Below are positions 51,021 through 62,088 of a DNA stretch of 64,000 nt, one piece after another. The stretch covers positions 26,876-90,875 of the forward strand of contig JAFYNM010000015.1 in assembly GCA_017549765.1 (NCBI GenBank), written 5' to 3'. This DNA comes from Bacteroidales bacterium (GTDB taxonomy: Bacteria; Bacteroidota; Bacteroidia; Bacteroidales; WCHB1-69). Under the pieces are notes generated by a model. It worked only from the letters and a program-made list of their open reading frames with translations. It ran no database searches and was not told the DNA's origin. Each line of letters starts with the position of its first letter. The first letter of the stretch is position 1. Position numbers and translations under genes: made by a program.

Positions 51021-53861
51021 CTAACGGCGACAAAGGTTCTTGAAATCGCAATATGAACATTTATGCTCGTCCGTTGTCTGGCAGAAAACCCCATCCGGAT
51101 CGAAGATTCTGGCTATCATCTCCTGGAACGAGGTCTCAAACTGCGTCATCACGACATCGTCAAAATGGTGTTGCCCTTGGTCATAAATCATGGTGAACAG
51201 TCCACTGGAATTCCTATTCTTCAGACACTCTTTCGTGCTGATGATTCCGCAGACAGGATCGGAGATACCTCGGCTACGCTCTTCGGCAATGAGTCCACCA
51301 GCTGCATGCTTGCACAGGACAGCATACACGAACAGCTGCAGCAACTTGTCGTAATCGGGCTTTTGGAAGACCTTGGCCACATCTTCGGGCTTTATCCGAA
51401 GTTTCTTCTCATCCACAGAACCTGTTTTGTAATCCAGAATCATCAGATGACTCCCTTTCTTTTGCAGCCGGTCGATAGTGCCGTTCAGATAGATGAAGCC
51501 ACTCGGGGAGGCCGTGCCACACGGATATTTACAAGAGACAGATTCTTCTAGCGAGAGAAGCGTCACATCTCCATCTTCAAACTCCTTCGGAGCTCTCTCC
51601 AGATAGGCTTTCACATGTTTTTTAACCATCTCTGTCAACAGCAGATAGCGACCGGTCTCCAAGTCTTTTTCCCCGACCATCGTTTCCTCGAGAATAGCCG
51701 GGATGATCCATTTGCAGTCCTGCTCAGTCTCATCGCTGGACAACTTCTGAAGAAAAACGTATGCCGATTTTTGGTTCTTAGCCTCTTGGAAAACTTGCTG
51801 GAAGACCTTGTGGACTATCGTTCCTATAGAATTGAAAGCCAACACATTGTCTTCTTCACCGCGAAGCTTGCAAATATGTTTCAAGTAAAACTTCAACGGG
51901 CATCTGACATAATCCGACAGGGAGGTGGCCGAAAATGAATAGTCCGACAGTTTGCTAATGATTTGATCGTTATTATGCACCGCTATGGGACGCATATTGC
52001 TTTGGATCGTCGGACTGACAGTCAGTTTCTGGATCACGATATTGTCAAGGCCCCGCTTAGTCTTCTCGAACTCCAGCTGGGAGATGAAGCGGCTCGGCTC
52101 GGCCAAGGAGTGCTGACTGGAGGTGTTGTACAGCAGGGTGACATGTTCCGCCCGCTGCAACAGACGGAAGAAATGGTATGCCGTAATTTTATCTTTATAG
52201 ATATAGTTGGGAAAAATCGCAGCATCGTATTTATAGTCAAACGGAAGCAATGAGTTGTACTGCACCGGCCTCGGGAGTACCCTTTCATTGGCACCCAGCA
52301 TGATCACATTTTTGAAATCCAGCGCACGCGTTTCCAAGAGACCCATCACCTGCAGTCCCTTCGTCGCATCCCCCTCCAACGGCATGGTGACAGCCTCTAT
52401 CTGTTTCAGTATCAAGTTCCGGAGCACTGGGAAAGAGACCGCATCACCATCCACTGAATGCAAGAAATCAGACACCTTCTGCAACGTCTCTATCGACATG
52501 GAGACAGAAGGGTAATAGGAAGACTTGGAAGACAACGAATCCCGCAGACTGACCAGATACTGCACCATTGCGGCAAGCATCCCACATGTCTGTCCGGTGA
52601 AAGAGGGCAGCACAGAGGACAAGTCTGCTGTATCAGGTCCGAAATAGACATTCGGCTGTTGCAGAAGGCGCTTCCAATCCTTCATCATCGCACATTTGGC
52701 ATCATCTGGCAACGTGCATTGCAACAATGGATTATCCAGCACTCTCTCCAGCACGGGATGGAACCAAGGGATCGGACGATCGGGATGGTCCTGAACCTGC
52801 ACATAGCCATACTGATACAGGTCCAACAAATCATAGATCAGCTGATAGGTGCGGGTCTGCGTGAAGGAGACACCCATGGTCACATTGGCAGCGGAAGTGT
52901 CAAAGGCTTTCGCGAAAGGCAGCAACATAGACTCATCAGCCAACACCACAACCGTTTGGTCCAGTTCTTCCTTGTCCAGCTTTTGGAGACAATCTACCGC
53001 ATAGAATACCTGGTTGATCTGTCCCATCGCGCCAACCACCTCCACTTTTTTGTCTATCGTCTCATACTCGGTTCCTTTAAAGTGCAGATTTTGAGTGTTC
53101 AAGGAGAGCGTGGTGCAGACCTCCTTCAAAAAATAGGAGGTTGAGAACAACGGCTCCTGATCAAAATCGCAGTAGAACGGGTCGAAGTCGAAATAGAAAT
53201 GGGTGTTGAACGTATCTTTCAGATGCTTCACTATCTGTTGCTCCGAGATACTGAGCACATACAGGCCGGCGAAGACAATGTTCTTGCACTGGAGCGCCTG
53301 GGCATATTGGGCTATATTCTCCGCACAATCGCGGTACAGCAAGCCGGGATAGGCCGTCCTTTTCTGCAACAACAACCTGTTGAAGTCCACATAAAGCTCT
53401 TCCAACAGCTGGTAAAACTGGATGGTGGACTGTTGTCCTTTGGAAATGTCCTCTTGCCCAATACGGAATTCAAAGTTCTTGCTTTGAGCCACATCTCTCA
53501 AGATATGGCCCACCTGTTGCATCTGCATCTCCATATCGGAGAGATCCTTGATGAACGTGTCTGCCCAGCGCATGAAATCGTCCAACTTATCCTCCCGCAT
53601 GACTTTAGGGCTATAGACCTCGTAGAGAGCACCCAACAATTCCAGGGGTTCCGCCTTGCGCAATGGCGACAGGAACTCCAGGAAATTCTCGATGGAGAGA
53701 ATCTCGGGCAGAAAGAGCGGTTTGGGCAGCTCTTCACGTTGTTGGAGCTCCCGCAACAGCATTTTACGGGCACGCTGGTTAGGCAGCACGATGATGGTAT
53801 CGGGATTGATCAACTTATGGCTGATGCATTCGTCCACAAGTTTGGAGAGAAAGGTTGACAT
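51021..53861 (-). CDS. AddB-like PD-(D/E)XK nuclease/helicase-type protein
   Basis: 946 residues. An inactivated-helicase-like N-terminal region (TIIVLPNQRARKMLLRELQQ) as in AddB, then a C-terminal nuclease of the PD-(D/E)XK type with DYVRCPLKFYLKHIC, MILDYKTGS and the end CSYCDFKNLC. The Cys in VRCP with the three Cys at the end are the four ligands of an AddB-type iron-sulfur cluster. It should act in recombinational repair with an AddA-type UvrD helicase, which is not in this window. The gene stands between bamD and lepA. Confidence 0.88.
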   Translation of the reverse strand: MSTFLSKLVDECISHKLINPDTIIVLPNQRARKMLLRELQQREELPKPLFLPEILSIENFLEFLSPLRKAEPLELLGALYEVYSPKVMREDKLDDFMRWADTFIKDLSDMEMQMQQVGHILRDVAQSKNFEFRIGQEDISKGQQSTIQFYQLLEELYVDFNRLLLQKRTAYPGLLYRDCAENIAQYAQALQCKNIVFAGLYVLSISEQQIVKHLKDTFNTHFYFDFDPFYCDFDQEPLFSTSYFLKEVCTTLSLNTQNLHFKGTEYETIDKKVEVVGAMGQINQVFYAVDCLQKLDKEELDQTVVVLADESMLLPFAKAFDTSAANVTMGVSFTQTRTYQLIYDLLDLYQYGYVQVQDHPDRPIPWFHPVLERVLDNPLLQCTLPDDAKCAMMKDWKRLLQQPNVYFGPDTADLSSVLPSFTGQTCGMLAAMVQYLVSLRDSLSSKSSYYPSVSMSIETLQKVSDFLHSVDGDAVSFPVLRNLILKQIEAVTMPLEGDATKGLQVMGLLETRALDFKNVIMLGANERVLPRPVQYNSLLPFDYKYDAAIFPNYIYKDKITAYHFFRLLQRAEHVTLLYNTSSQHSLAEPSRFISQLEFEKTKRGLDNIVIQKLTVSPTIQSNMRPIAVHNNDQIISKLSDYSFSATSLSDYVRCPLKFYLKHICKLRGEEDNVLAFNSIGTIVHKVFQQVFQEAKNQKSAYVFLQKLSSDETEQDCKWIIPAILEETMVGEKDLETGRYLLLTEMVKKHVKAYLERAPKEFEDGDVTLLSLEESVSCKYPCGTASPSGFIYLNGTIDRLQKKGSHLMILDYKTGSVDEKKLRIKPEDVAKVFQKPDYDKLLQLFVYAVLCKHAAGGLIAEERSRGISDPVCGIISTKECLKNRNSSGLFTMIYDQGQHHFDDVVMTQFETSFQEMIARIFDPDGVFCQTTDEHKCSYCDFKNLCRR

Positions 53862-53875
53862 GGCTTATAGTGGGT

Positions 53876-55663
<1,788 letters not shown>

Positions 55664-55670
55664 AAGGCGG

Positions 55671-55678
55671 CAAAGATA
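55671..55678 (-). promoter_or_regulatory. -7 box of lepA
   Basis: The minus strand reads TATCTTTG followed by CCGCC, 7 bases before the ATG at 55663; a very short leader is implied. Confidence 0.6.
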
Positions 55679-55694
55679 CAATTTTTATGCGAAA

Positions 55695-56360
55695 TCAGGC
55701 GCCTGCCAACACGATGACGAACTCGCCCTTGACCTCCTGTTGGGAAAAGTGTTCCACGGCCTCGTGGATGGTGCCCCGGAAGGTGAACTCATAGATCTTG
55801 GTCAGCTCTTTGGAGATGGCGATCTGGCGGTCGGGACCGATGATCTCCTCCATCTTGGCGAGGGACTTGACGAGACGGTGGGGCGACTCGTAGAAGATGA
55901 CGGTCTCTTCCATTTCGGCGAAGCGTTTCAGGAGGGTCTCCTTGCCCTTCTTGTGGGGCAGGAAGCCGTAGAAGTAGAAGCTGCTGCACGGGAGTCCCGA
56001 CTGCACGAGAGCGGGGATGAGGGCTGTGGCGCCGGGGAGGCACTCGACGGGGATCTCCTGGCGCACGCACTCGCGGATGAGCAGGAAGCCCGGGTCGGAG
56101 ATGCCCGGCGTGCCCGCATCGCTGACCAGCGCCACCGACTCGGCATCGCGGATCTGCTGCACATAGCCATCCACCTGCACATGTTCGTTGAAGATGTGGT
56201 AGGCCAGACAACGTTTGTCAATCTGATAGTGCTGCAGCAGATGCTTGGTGGTGCGGGTGTCCTCGGCGAGGATGAAATCGACACTCTTGAGCACGTTGAG
56301 GGCTCGCAGGGTGATGTCTTCCAGATTGCCGATGGGGGTTGGGACGATATAGAGTTTCAT
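55695..56360 (-). CDS. rsmI: 16S rRNA (cytidine1402-2'-O)-methyltransferase RsmI
   Basis: 221 residues from MKLYIVPTPIGNLEDITLRA. SAM-dependent tetrapyrrole-methylase fold: LYIVPTPIGNLEDIT, ILAEDTRTT, VALVSDAGTPGISDPGF and FYGFLPHKKGKE are all RsmI blocks. Shorter than E. coli RsmI because it lacks the C-terminal helical part, as usual in Bacteroidetes. A longer frame upstream overlaps the tRNA-Leu region and is rejected. Confidence 0.95.
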   Translation of the reverse strand: MKLYIVPTPIGNLEDITLRALNVLKSVDFILAEDTRTTKHLLQHYQIDKRCLAYHIFNEHVQVDGYVQQIRDAESVALVSDAGTPGISDPGFLLIRECVRQEIPVECLPGATALIPALVQSGLPCSSFYFYGFLPHKKGKETLLKRFAEMEETVIFYESPHRLVKSLAKMEEIIGPDRQIAISKELTKIYEFTFRGTIHEAVEHFSQQEVKGEFVIVLAGA

Positions 56361-56412
56361 GTCAGCGGTATTAACAATAAAAAAGAGGAAGGCTGTTGAA
56401 GACCTTCCTCGT

Positions 56413-56498
56413 TGGTGCCCAGAACAAGAGTCGAACTTGCACATCCGTTCGGATACTACACCCTGAATGTAGCGCGTCTACCATTCCGCCACCTGGGC
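56413..56498 (-). tRNA. tRNA-Leu (anticodon CAG)
   Basis: Acceptor GCCCAGG/TCTGGGC (one G-T pair), anticodon stem CTACA/TGTAG with loop TTCAGGG giving CAG, a long class II variable arm, T loop TTCGACTC, encoded CCA. Between rsmI and the queG-kdsD fusion. Confidence 0.95.
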
Positions 56499-56503
56499 AT
56501 TTT

Positions 56504-58411
56504 TCAATAGAGACCTTCTCTGATGAGATCGTGGATGTGAATCACCCCCAGGTATCTATTGTCAGCATCGACCACGAAAAGGTTGGTGATACTGTTGGTA
56601 TTCATATAGTTGACGGCGTCTGCCGCCAAGGTCTCTTCGTGTATGGTCTTGGGTGATTTTGTCATCACCTCTTTGGCGGTCAGGTGCGCGTAGTCCGCAG
56701 ACTTCTGCAGCATTCTTCGCAAGTCACCGTCCGTGATAGCCCCCACAATCCGATCGTCTTCCAACACGGCTGTCACGCCCAAACACTTGCCGGAGATTTC
56801 GAGGATAACCTCTTGGATAGAAGCATCCGGGGCAACAGCGGGTCTTTCGTTGAACTTGTAGAGATCCTTCACCTTCATGGTCAGGCGTTTGCCGAGTGCG
56901 CCGCCGGGGTGCAGCTTGGCGAAGTCCTGCGGGGTAAAGCCCCTCTCCACGATGAGTGCCGTCGCCAGCGCGTCGCCCATGGCCAACTGAGCGGTGGAAC
57001 TCGTGGTCGGTGCCAGGTTGTTGGGCGTGGCCTCCTTCAGGACGCTGCAGTTCAGCACGTGGTCGGCCGACTGCGCCAGGAAGGAGTTCATATTGCCCAC
57101 CATGGCAATCATCTTGTTCCCATTCTGTTTCAGGAATGGGGTCAACAGGGTTATCTCCGGCGTGTTGCCGCTCTTGGAGATGCAGAGCAGAACGTCGTCG
57201 GGCTGAATGATGCCCAGATCGCCGTGTACCGCATCGGCCGCGTGCATGAAGACTGCCGGTGTGCCGGTAGAGTTGAGTGTCGCCACTATCTTCTGCCCTA
57301 TGATGGCACTTTTCCCGATACCCGTTACAATCAGCCGGCCCTTGGAGTTCAAGATGAGCTTGACGCTCTCCTCAAAGTCCTGGTCCAAGTATTGAATCAA
57401 TCTCTCTACAGCCTCCGCCTCCTCTTTCAATACCCGCCCGGCGCATTGTAATATGTTGCTTTTCTCCGTCGTCAATATTTCAAAGTTGCGAGATTTCTCT
57501 CTCTTTATTTCAATAGCGTGATAGAATCTTGAATAGGTCCTCCGCGCTATTGCAGTGTCTCCAAAGTAAGACTTGAACTCCTCTTTCGTCAGGTTTTCAA
57601 AGTCCCGATTTTGGAGGCGCAAAAATACAGAAGTTTTTGACATCTTCAACACCTGCTGAAGATTTTTTTTGTTGCGGGGGCATTTTTCCTGACAGATGTC
57701 GCAGCCAAAGAGCAGCGGACTATCCTCTAACACACTATCATCCACCATCTTATTCTCCACAGTCTGATAGGCAAAACACTTCCGAGCATCGACCCTATAC
57801 GGGGTGTCCAGCGCATGTGCGGGACAGCTTCTGACGCAGATGTCACAGTCGCCGCAGTCGGAGATTTTGGCGGAATCGTAAGCGTCAACCCGCGCAGTGG
57901 TCAGCAAAATGCCGAGGACGAAGAAGGAGCCCGACTCGTTGTGGATGAGTCCGTTTTTGCCATAGCACCCCACCCCGCTCTGCACGGCCCACTGCTTCTC
58001 GGAGATGCGGGAGCTGTCCACGGTGATGCGGCACTGCGCACCAGGGCATTCCTGCTCCACGAATTCGGCCAACGGCTGCAGCTGTCGCTTCACCGCCTGA
58101 TGGTAGTCCTCCACCCATGTGTAGCGGGCGGTACGGTAGCGGTCGCTGACAGGCTGTGCATCCGTCAGGTAGCTCCATGTCACCACAATGACACTTCGAC
58201 AGCCCTCCAAGAGGGATTCAGGATTGAAACGCTGGTCGATTTCCCGCTCCAGAAAATGCATGTCTGCCTGATAGCCATCCGACAAAGCTTCTTCAAAAAG
58301 CACCTGTTGCTCACACAGCGCGTGGGCGGGCGCGATGCCGCACTGCATGAAGCCCAACTCCAGGGCTTTGGCTTTGACCTGAGCAGCACTCAACAGAGCA
58401 TCTTCCATCAT
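56504..58411 (-). CDS. QueG-KdsD fusion: epoxyqueuosine reductase + arabinose-5-phosphate isomerase
   Basis: 635 residues, one uninterrupted frame. Residues 1 to about 312: QueG, with Asp132 in ITVDSSRI, two 4Fe-4S motifs CGDCDICVRSC (186-196) and CDICQEKC (237-244), and the usual end EEFKSYFGDTAIARRTYSRF. Residues about 318-635: KdsD/KpsF, a SIS domain (RLIVTGIGKSAIIGQKI, AADAVHGDLG, ISKSGNTPEI) plus two CBS domains (from about 515). A linker near IEIKREKSRNFEIL joins them. QueG completes queuosine; KdsD makes arabinose-5-P for Kdo of LPS. Both halves look complete. An internal TTG near 57476 might allow separate KdsD translation. It overlaps DUF4292 by 4 bases. Confidence 0.88.
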   Translation of the reverse strand: MMEDALLSAAQVKAKALELGFMQCGIAPAHALCEQQVLFEEALSDGYQADMHFLEREIDQRFNPESLLEGCRSVIVVTWSYLTDAQPVSDRYRTARYTWVEDYHQAVKRQLQPLAEFVEQECPGAQCRITVDSSRISEKQWAVQSGVGCYGKNGLIHNESGSFFVLGILLTTARVDAYDSAKISDCGDCDICVRSCPAHALDTPYRVDARKCFAYQTVENKMVDDSVLEDSPLLFGCDICQEKCPRNKKNLQQVLKMSKTSVFLRLQNRDFENLTKEEFKSYFGDTAIARRTYSRFYHAIEIKREKSRNFEILTTEKSNILQCAGRVLKEEAEAVERLIQYLDQDFEESVKLILNSKGRLIVTGIGKSAIIGQKIVATLNSTGTPAVFMHAADAVHGDLGIIQPDDVLLCISKSGNTPEITLLTPFLKQNGNKMIAMVGNMNSFLAQSADHVLNCSVLKEATPNNLAPTTSSTAQLAMGDALATALIVERGFTPQDFAKLHPGGALGKRLTMKVKDLYKFNERPAVAPDASIQEVILEISGKCLGVTAVLEDDRIVGAITDGDLRRMLQKSADYAHLTAKEVMTKSPKTIHEETLAADAVNYMNTNSITNLFVVDADNRYLGVIHIHDLIREGLY

Positions 58412-59145
58412 GGCATCTTGATCTCTTTGAACTTGTCGGGAATACGGATGGAGGTGGGACCCGGCACGTCCAGACGCACCAGCTTCATCACGGCATCTAT
58501 CTCTATCAGATGATTCAGGTCACGCAGCACCAGCTCTGTGAAGAACGACTGCGTGGAATCGAGCGCCACATACTCTTTTGGCTCCGCCTCCAGACCCTTA
58601 AAGCGCAGAGCGGCTTCATTCTCGGGCGTCATATTGCCGTTAAAAACCGACTGTATCAAATCAAAATCGATGGGGAGGCCCGTCAGCCTGCGGAACGGCT
58701 CGTAAGTGCCTCGATAGTATTCGTATTTTAATTTGTTGACATAGATGATGCTGTCGGGGGTGCAGACCACGCGGATGAACTCGATGCCGGACGCGTGGAG
58801 ATTCAGGTAGAGGATGCTATCGACTCTGTTGACCATATAGAAGTTGCAGGTACGGGTGCCTTCGGGATCGGTCACATCGGCCTTGCCACGATAGGTAAGC
58901 CACTGATAGCCCTTTGCCACGGGTGGCAGCGTGTCCGTCATCGCCAAAGCACTGTCAGAGATCGAGACCTCCGACACGGCAGAAGTTCCCACAGTGGTCA
59001 TTCCCACAATAGTATCCGCAGGAGAGATATCCTCGAAGTATGCGACGCCGTTATCGGGGCTTGCACTGACCACCTTGCGACTATGGACACAACCGGTCAT
59101 CCACAACGCCAGCAAGAGAAGCCCCGCAATCTTAAGCCATTTCAT
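58408..59145 (-). CDS. DUF4292 lipoprotein
   Basis: 245 residues. Signal peptide with lipobox WMTGC (Cys19). The core KGYQWLTYRGKADVTDPEGT and DSILYLNLHASGIEFIRVVC matches DUF4292, a LolB-like half-barrel lipoprotein family of Bacteroidetes. An additional acidic linker (residues 25-75) precedes the domain. Its start abuts the stop of the T9SS type B gene (59146) and its stop overlaps the fusion gene (ATGA), so all three form one operon. Confidence 0.85.
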   Translation of the reverse strand: MKWLKIAGLLLLALWMTGCVHSRKVVSASPDNGVAYFEDISPADTIVGMTTVGTSAVSEVSISDSALAMTDTLPPVAKGYQWLTYRGKADVTDPEGTRTCNFYMVNRVDSILYLNLHASGIEFIRVVCTPDSIIYVNKLKYEYYRGTYEPFRRLTGLPIDFDLIQSVFNGNMTPENEAALRFKGLEAEPKEYVALDSTQSFFTELVLRDLNHLIEIDAVMKLVRLDVPGPTSIRIPDKFKEIKMP

Positions 59146-62001
59146 CTACTTGATGAGCGTGATGGTGCCGTTGTACTCCTTCGGGTCACCATTCAACGTG
59201 TTGAAGATGATATAGTAAACATACACATCCGACGGCAGGCGTCTGCCCGTCTTGTCACGGCCATCCCAGTAATCATAAGGATTGTTGGTCTGGAAGAGCA
59301 CATTGCCGTGACGGTCGTAAATCAGCATCTTATAGTTGTCAGGATCCACACCCTGTCCTTGCGGTGCCCAGGTCTCGTTCACACCGTCGCCATTCGGGGA
59401 GAAAGAGTTGGGGATGTAAAAGAAATAGGGCACCGTCACCTGCACGCGCGACTTGACGGAATCGACGCAGCCGTTGCTGTCGATGGCCGTCAGCGTTATG
59501 GCGTAGTAGCCTGGACGGGTATAGTCATGGGTCGGGTCGGTGACATTCTCCACGACATTGTCCAACGAAGAGATGTCGCCGAAATTCCAGATCAGGTGAT
59601 TGCCTGCAGCGGTAAGACTGTTGCAATAGACCGTGCCGACGCCGTTCTCGACATAGATGTCGGTCGGGTTGGCGATAAAGGCAGGCACCGGCAGCGGCAC
59701 CACCGTAACGGTGAAGGTGTCCGTTGTCACGCAGCCGCCCTCCATGGTGGCGCTCACCACGTAATCGGTCGTGGCCGTTGGGGAGACCGTGATGGTCGGG
59801 CCGACCTCGCCAGTACTCCATAGCATACCCTGGTTGTCAGGATGCGTGGCTGTGAGCGTGGAGGAGTAGCCTATGCAGATCGTGTCCTTGGTGGCCGTGA
59901 TCTCCGGGAATGCCAGCTCTGTGACATCAACGGTGGTAGAGGCATAATTCCGGCAACCGTTGTTGAAGGTCACCGTCACTTGATAGGTGGAGGTGATCTC
60001 CGGCTCCACACCACAAGACTGTGTCGTGTCGCCCGTGCTCCACTGATAGTGTTCGGGGGTAATACCATAATAGCTGTTGTCAGCCGTGACATTCAAGAGA
60101 ACGTGATCATTGGGGCAGATGTTGCCCATGGCTGTGTTGGTAGCCACCACCGGGGGAATAGAGACGTGTACCACGACCGTGTCTTTCAGGTCGAACACGT
60201 CGCCGCCGGCGTTGGTATAGTGATAGACGGCGATATATTGGGTGGTCACGGTAGGACTGACCACTTGGCGGAAGTTGCGTCCGACAATGCTGTCAGGATG
60301 GACAGAATTCTTATACCAGGTGATAGTGCCATCGGGATCCAGCGGCGTGATGGGAGTGAAGCGCCATGCCTCAGAAGGGGAGGCAGGGGTTTCCAGCACT
60401 TCCCAGCCAGTCATTCCACGCCCATTGGGAATCAAGATCTGCGAGGATGTCGTGTTCTGCAAGCCTATAATACCCTCATGGTTAGATGTATTGGTAGAAG
60501 CACAGCACTTTCTGTACTTCACATAGACATCGATAATGTTGGTACCCTCATAAATCACCATTTGGTAGGTGTTATACCATTGGTTGCCTTGGGAGTACTT
60601 GCCGTAAAGTCCCACCCGGTCGTAGTTGAAGACGAAGGCACGGCAGGGCGCGGTTCCTTGCACACCGACACGGATATCGCCTCCCGACAGATAATGGCCG
60701 GGGTAGATGTCTTCGTACACACCATAGATACAGTTAGCGTAATGATACGGCACTGCAGAATATGGCGGGGAGGTTGGCGGGGCGGAATAAGAGTATTGGC
60801 AATAGGTGGAGCTCGGCTGCGTCATGGAAATCAAGCCATTGGCACCGGGCCACACGCGGTCATAGATATTGCCAAAGAAAGCAAAGTGGAATGGCAACGA
60901 AGTACCACTCATATTGATCCAGTCATCATCCACAGAGGCCCCCAAGCTGTTGCCGATAGAGTACGGGAAAATCTGACTGGAATACGGGATGGAAGTCACC
61001 GTATAGTCGTAGGAGTATGGTCCCGTAGCCACCACATTGGCTTTCAAGATGGTGACAGGCTGGTCACAGTCAAACTCGATGTAGGAGACAGAGGTGTCTG
61101 CGGCAGTGATGTCGATACTCGGACACGCAGAGCCTTCAGGCGTCTCGAAGAGTTCGGAGATACATGTCACATCGGCAGCCCAGCCGGCCTTGTTCTGGTC
61201 ACCGGAAGCAGCCACATATTCGATAGTGATGGTGGATCCGCTGGAGATAATCATCGGCGGACGGTTTTGCGTGGAGGCATTCAAGGTGCTGGTGCAGAAC
61301 TGACCGATCAACCGCTTGTTGTTGTCATAATACTGTCCGTCGTAGATCTTCATGAGACCGTTCACGGAGAACTGGGTGAAGGTCATCTGGATATGAGAAC
61401 CCACCGGAGAGGAAAACTCACACCATGAGGTGCCGCTGGTGGACTGCATATTGCCATTGGGACCGCCCTCGTCATAGAACTTGGCATTACAGGTCAGATA
61501 GGTCATACCATACGACATCAGACAGTTCTGAGGGTTGGTGATATAGGCATAAACCTGGGCTATCCAGCCTTCGCTCAACTCGGCATAGTCGTTCACATCG
61601 TCAGAGTGAAAGACGAAAGTAAGGGAACGTCCGGAGGCAAGGATCTCACCGGGATCGTTCACTGAGTTGTATGCACCTATCAAGGTGGCATTCACATCCT
61701 CCCCGTCGAAGACAAAGAGGGTGTCGTGAACACCCATGCTGAACAGTTCGAAGTTGATATAAAGCTGTGTGCCATTGACATTGGTCTTCAGTTTCATCGT
61801 ATCGCGGATACCTGTGGCAAAATAGCCCTGCGGATGGGCATTGTCACCTTGATGTACAGCTGTGCCGCCAGGATCGTAAAAATACTTCGGATCCTCCCCA
61901 ATCTGGGTATAAGCCGCTGATGAACCCATGATGATATAGTTCTGCGCCACCAGGCCCATGAAAGGCATCAGCAGAAGCATGAAGACGAATATCTTTTTCA
62001 T
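59146..62001 (-). CDS. Large secreted protein with CUB and PKD domains and T9SS type B sorting domain
   Basis: 951 residues from MKKIFVFMLLLMPFMGLVAQ. A CUB-like domain follows the signal peptide (about 20-160), a second near 165-290, then a beta-rich middle (Ig/PKD type, including VSPTVTTQYIAVYHYTNAGG and a PKD motif HLIWNFGDISS near 820). The C-terminus, FIPNSFSPNGDGVNETW ... GRRLPSDVYVYYI ... ITLIK, is the gliding-motility-associated CHU_C type B sorting domain. Sec then T9SS export to the surface is inferred. The ATG at 62001 was chosen for the signal peptide. Partner of DUF4292 in the operon. Confidence 0.85.
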   Translation of the reverse strand: MKKIFVFMLLLMPFMGLVAQNYIIMGSSAAYTQIGEDPKYFYDPGGTAVHQGDNAHPQGYFATGIRDTMKLKTNVNGTQLYINFELFSMGVHDTLFVFDGEDVNATLIGAYNSVNDPGEILASGRSLTFVFHSDDVNDYAELSEGWIAQVYAYITNPQNCLMSYGMTYLTCNAKFYDEGGPNGNMQSTSGTSWCEFSSPVGSHIQMTFTQFSVNGLMKIYDGQYYDNNKRLIGQFCTSTLNASTQNRPPMIISSGSTITIEYVAASGDQNKAGWAADVTCISELFETPEGSACPSIDITAADTSVSYIEFDCDQPVTILKANVVATGPYSYDYTVTSIPYSSQIFPYSIGNSLGASVDDDWINMSGTSLPFHFAFFGNIYDRVWPGANGLISMTQPSSTYCQYSYSAPPTSPPYSAVPYHYANCIYGVYEDIYPGHYLSGGDIRVGVQGTAPCRAFVFNYDRVGLYGKYSQGNQWYNTYQMVIYEGTNIIDVYVKYRKCCASTNTSNHEGIIGLQNTTSSQILIPNGRGMTGWEVLETPASPSEAWRFTPITPLDPDGTITWYKNSVHPDSIVGRNFRQVVSPTVTTQYIAVYHYTNAGGDVFDLKDTVVVHVSIPPVVATNTAMGNICPNDHVLLNVTADNSYYGITPEHYQWSTGDTTQSCGVEPEITSTYQVTVTFNNGCRNYASTTVDVTELAFPEITATKDTICIGYSSTLTATHPDNQGMLWSTGEVGPTITVSPTATTDYVVSATMEGGCVTTDTFTVTVVPLPVPAFIANPTDIYVENGVGTVYCNSLTAAGNHLIWNFGDISSLDNVVENVTDPTHDYTRPGYYAITLTAIDSNGCVDSVKSRVQVTVPYFFYIPNSFSPNGDGVNETWAPQGQGVDPDNYKMLIYDRHGNVLFQTNNPYDYWDGRDKTGRRLPSDVYVYYIIFNTLNGDPKEYNGTITLIK

Positions 62002-62088
62002 ATCGCGAATTTTCAAAACTTTATTAAGACGAATAATATCCTATTTTATTGCATTATAAACGTAAAAAACCTACAAAATCTTGGACCA

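Noticed and set aside
59842-61428. A 528-codon plus-strand frame inside the T9SS type B gene
   Set aside because: Antisense shadow. The minus frame has a signal peptide and a sorting domain; the plus frame has neither.
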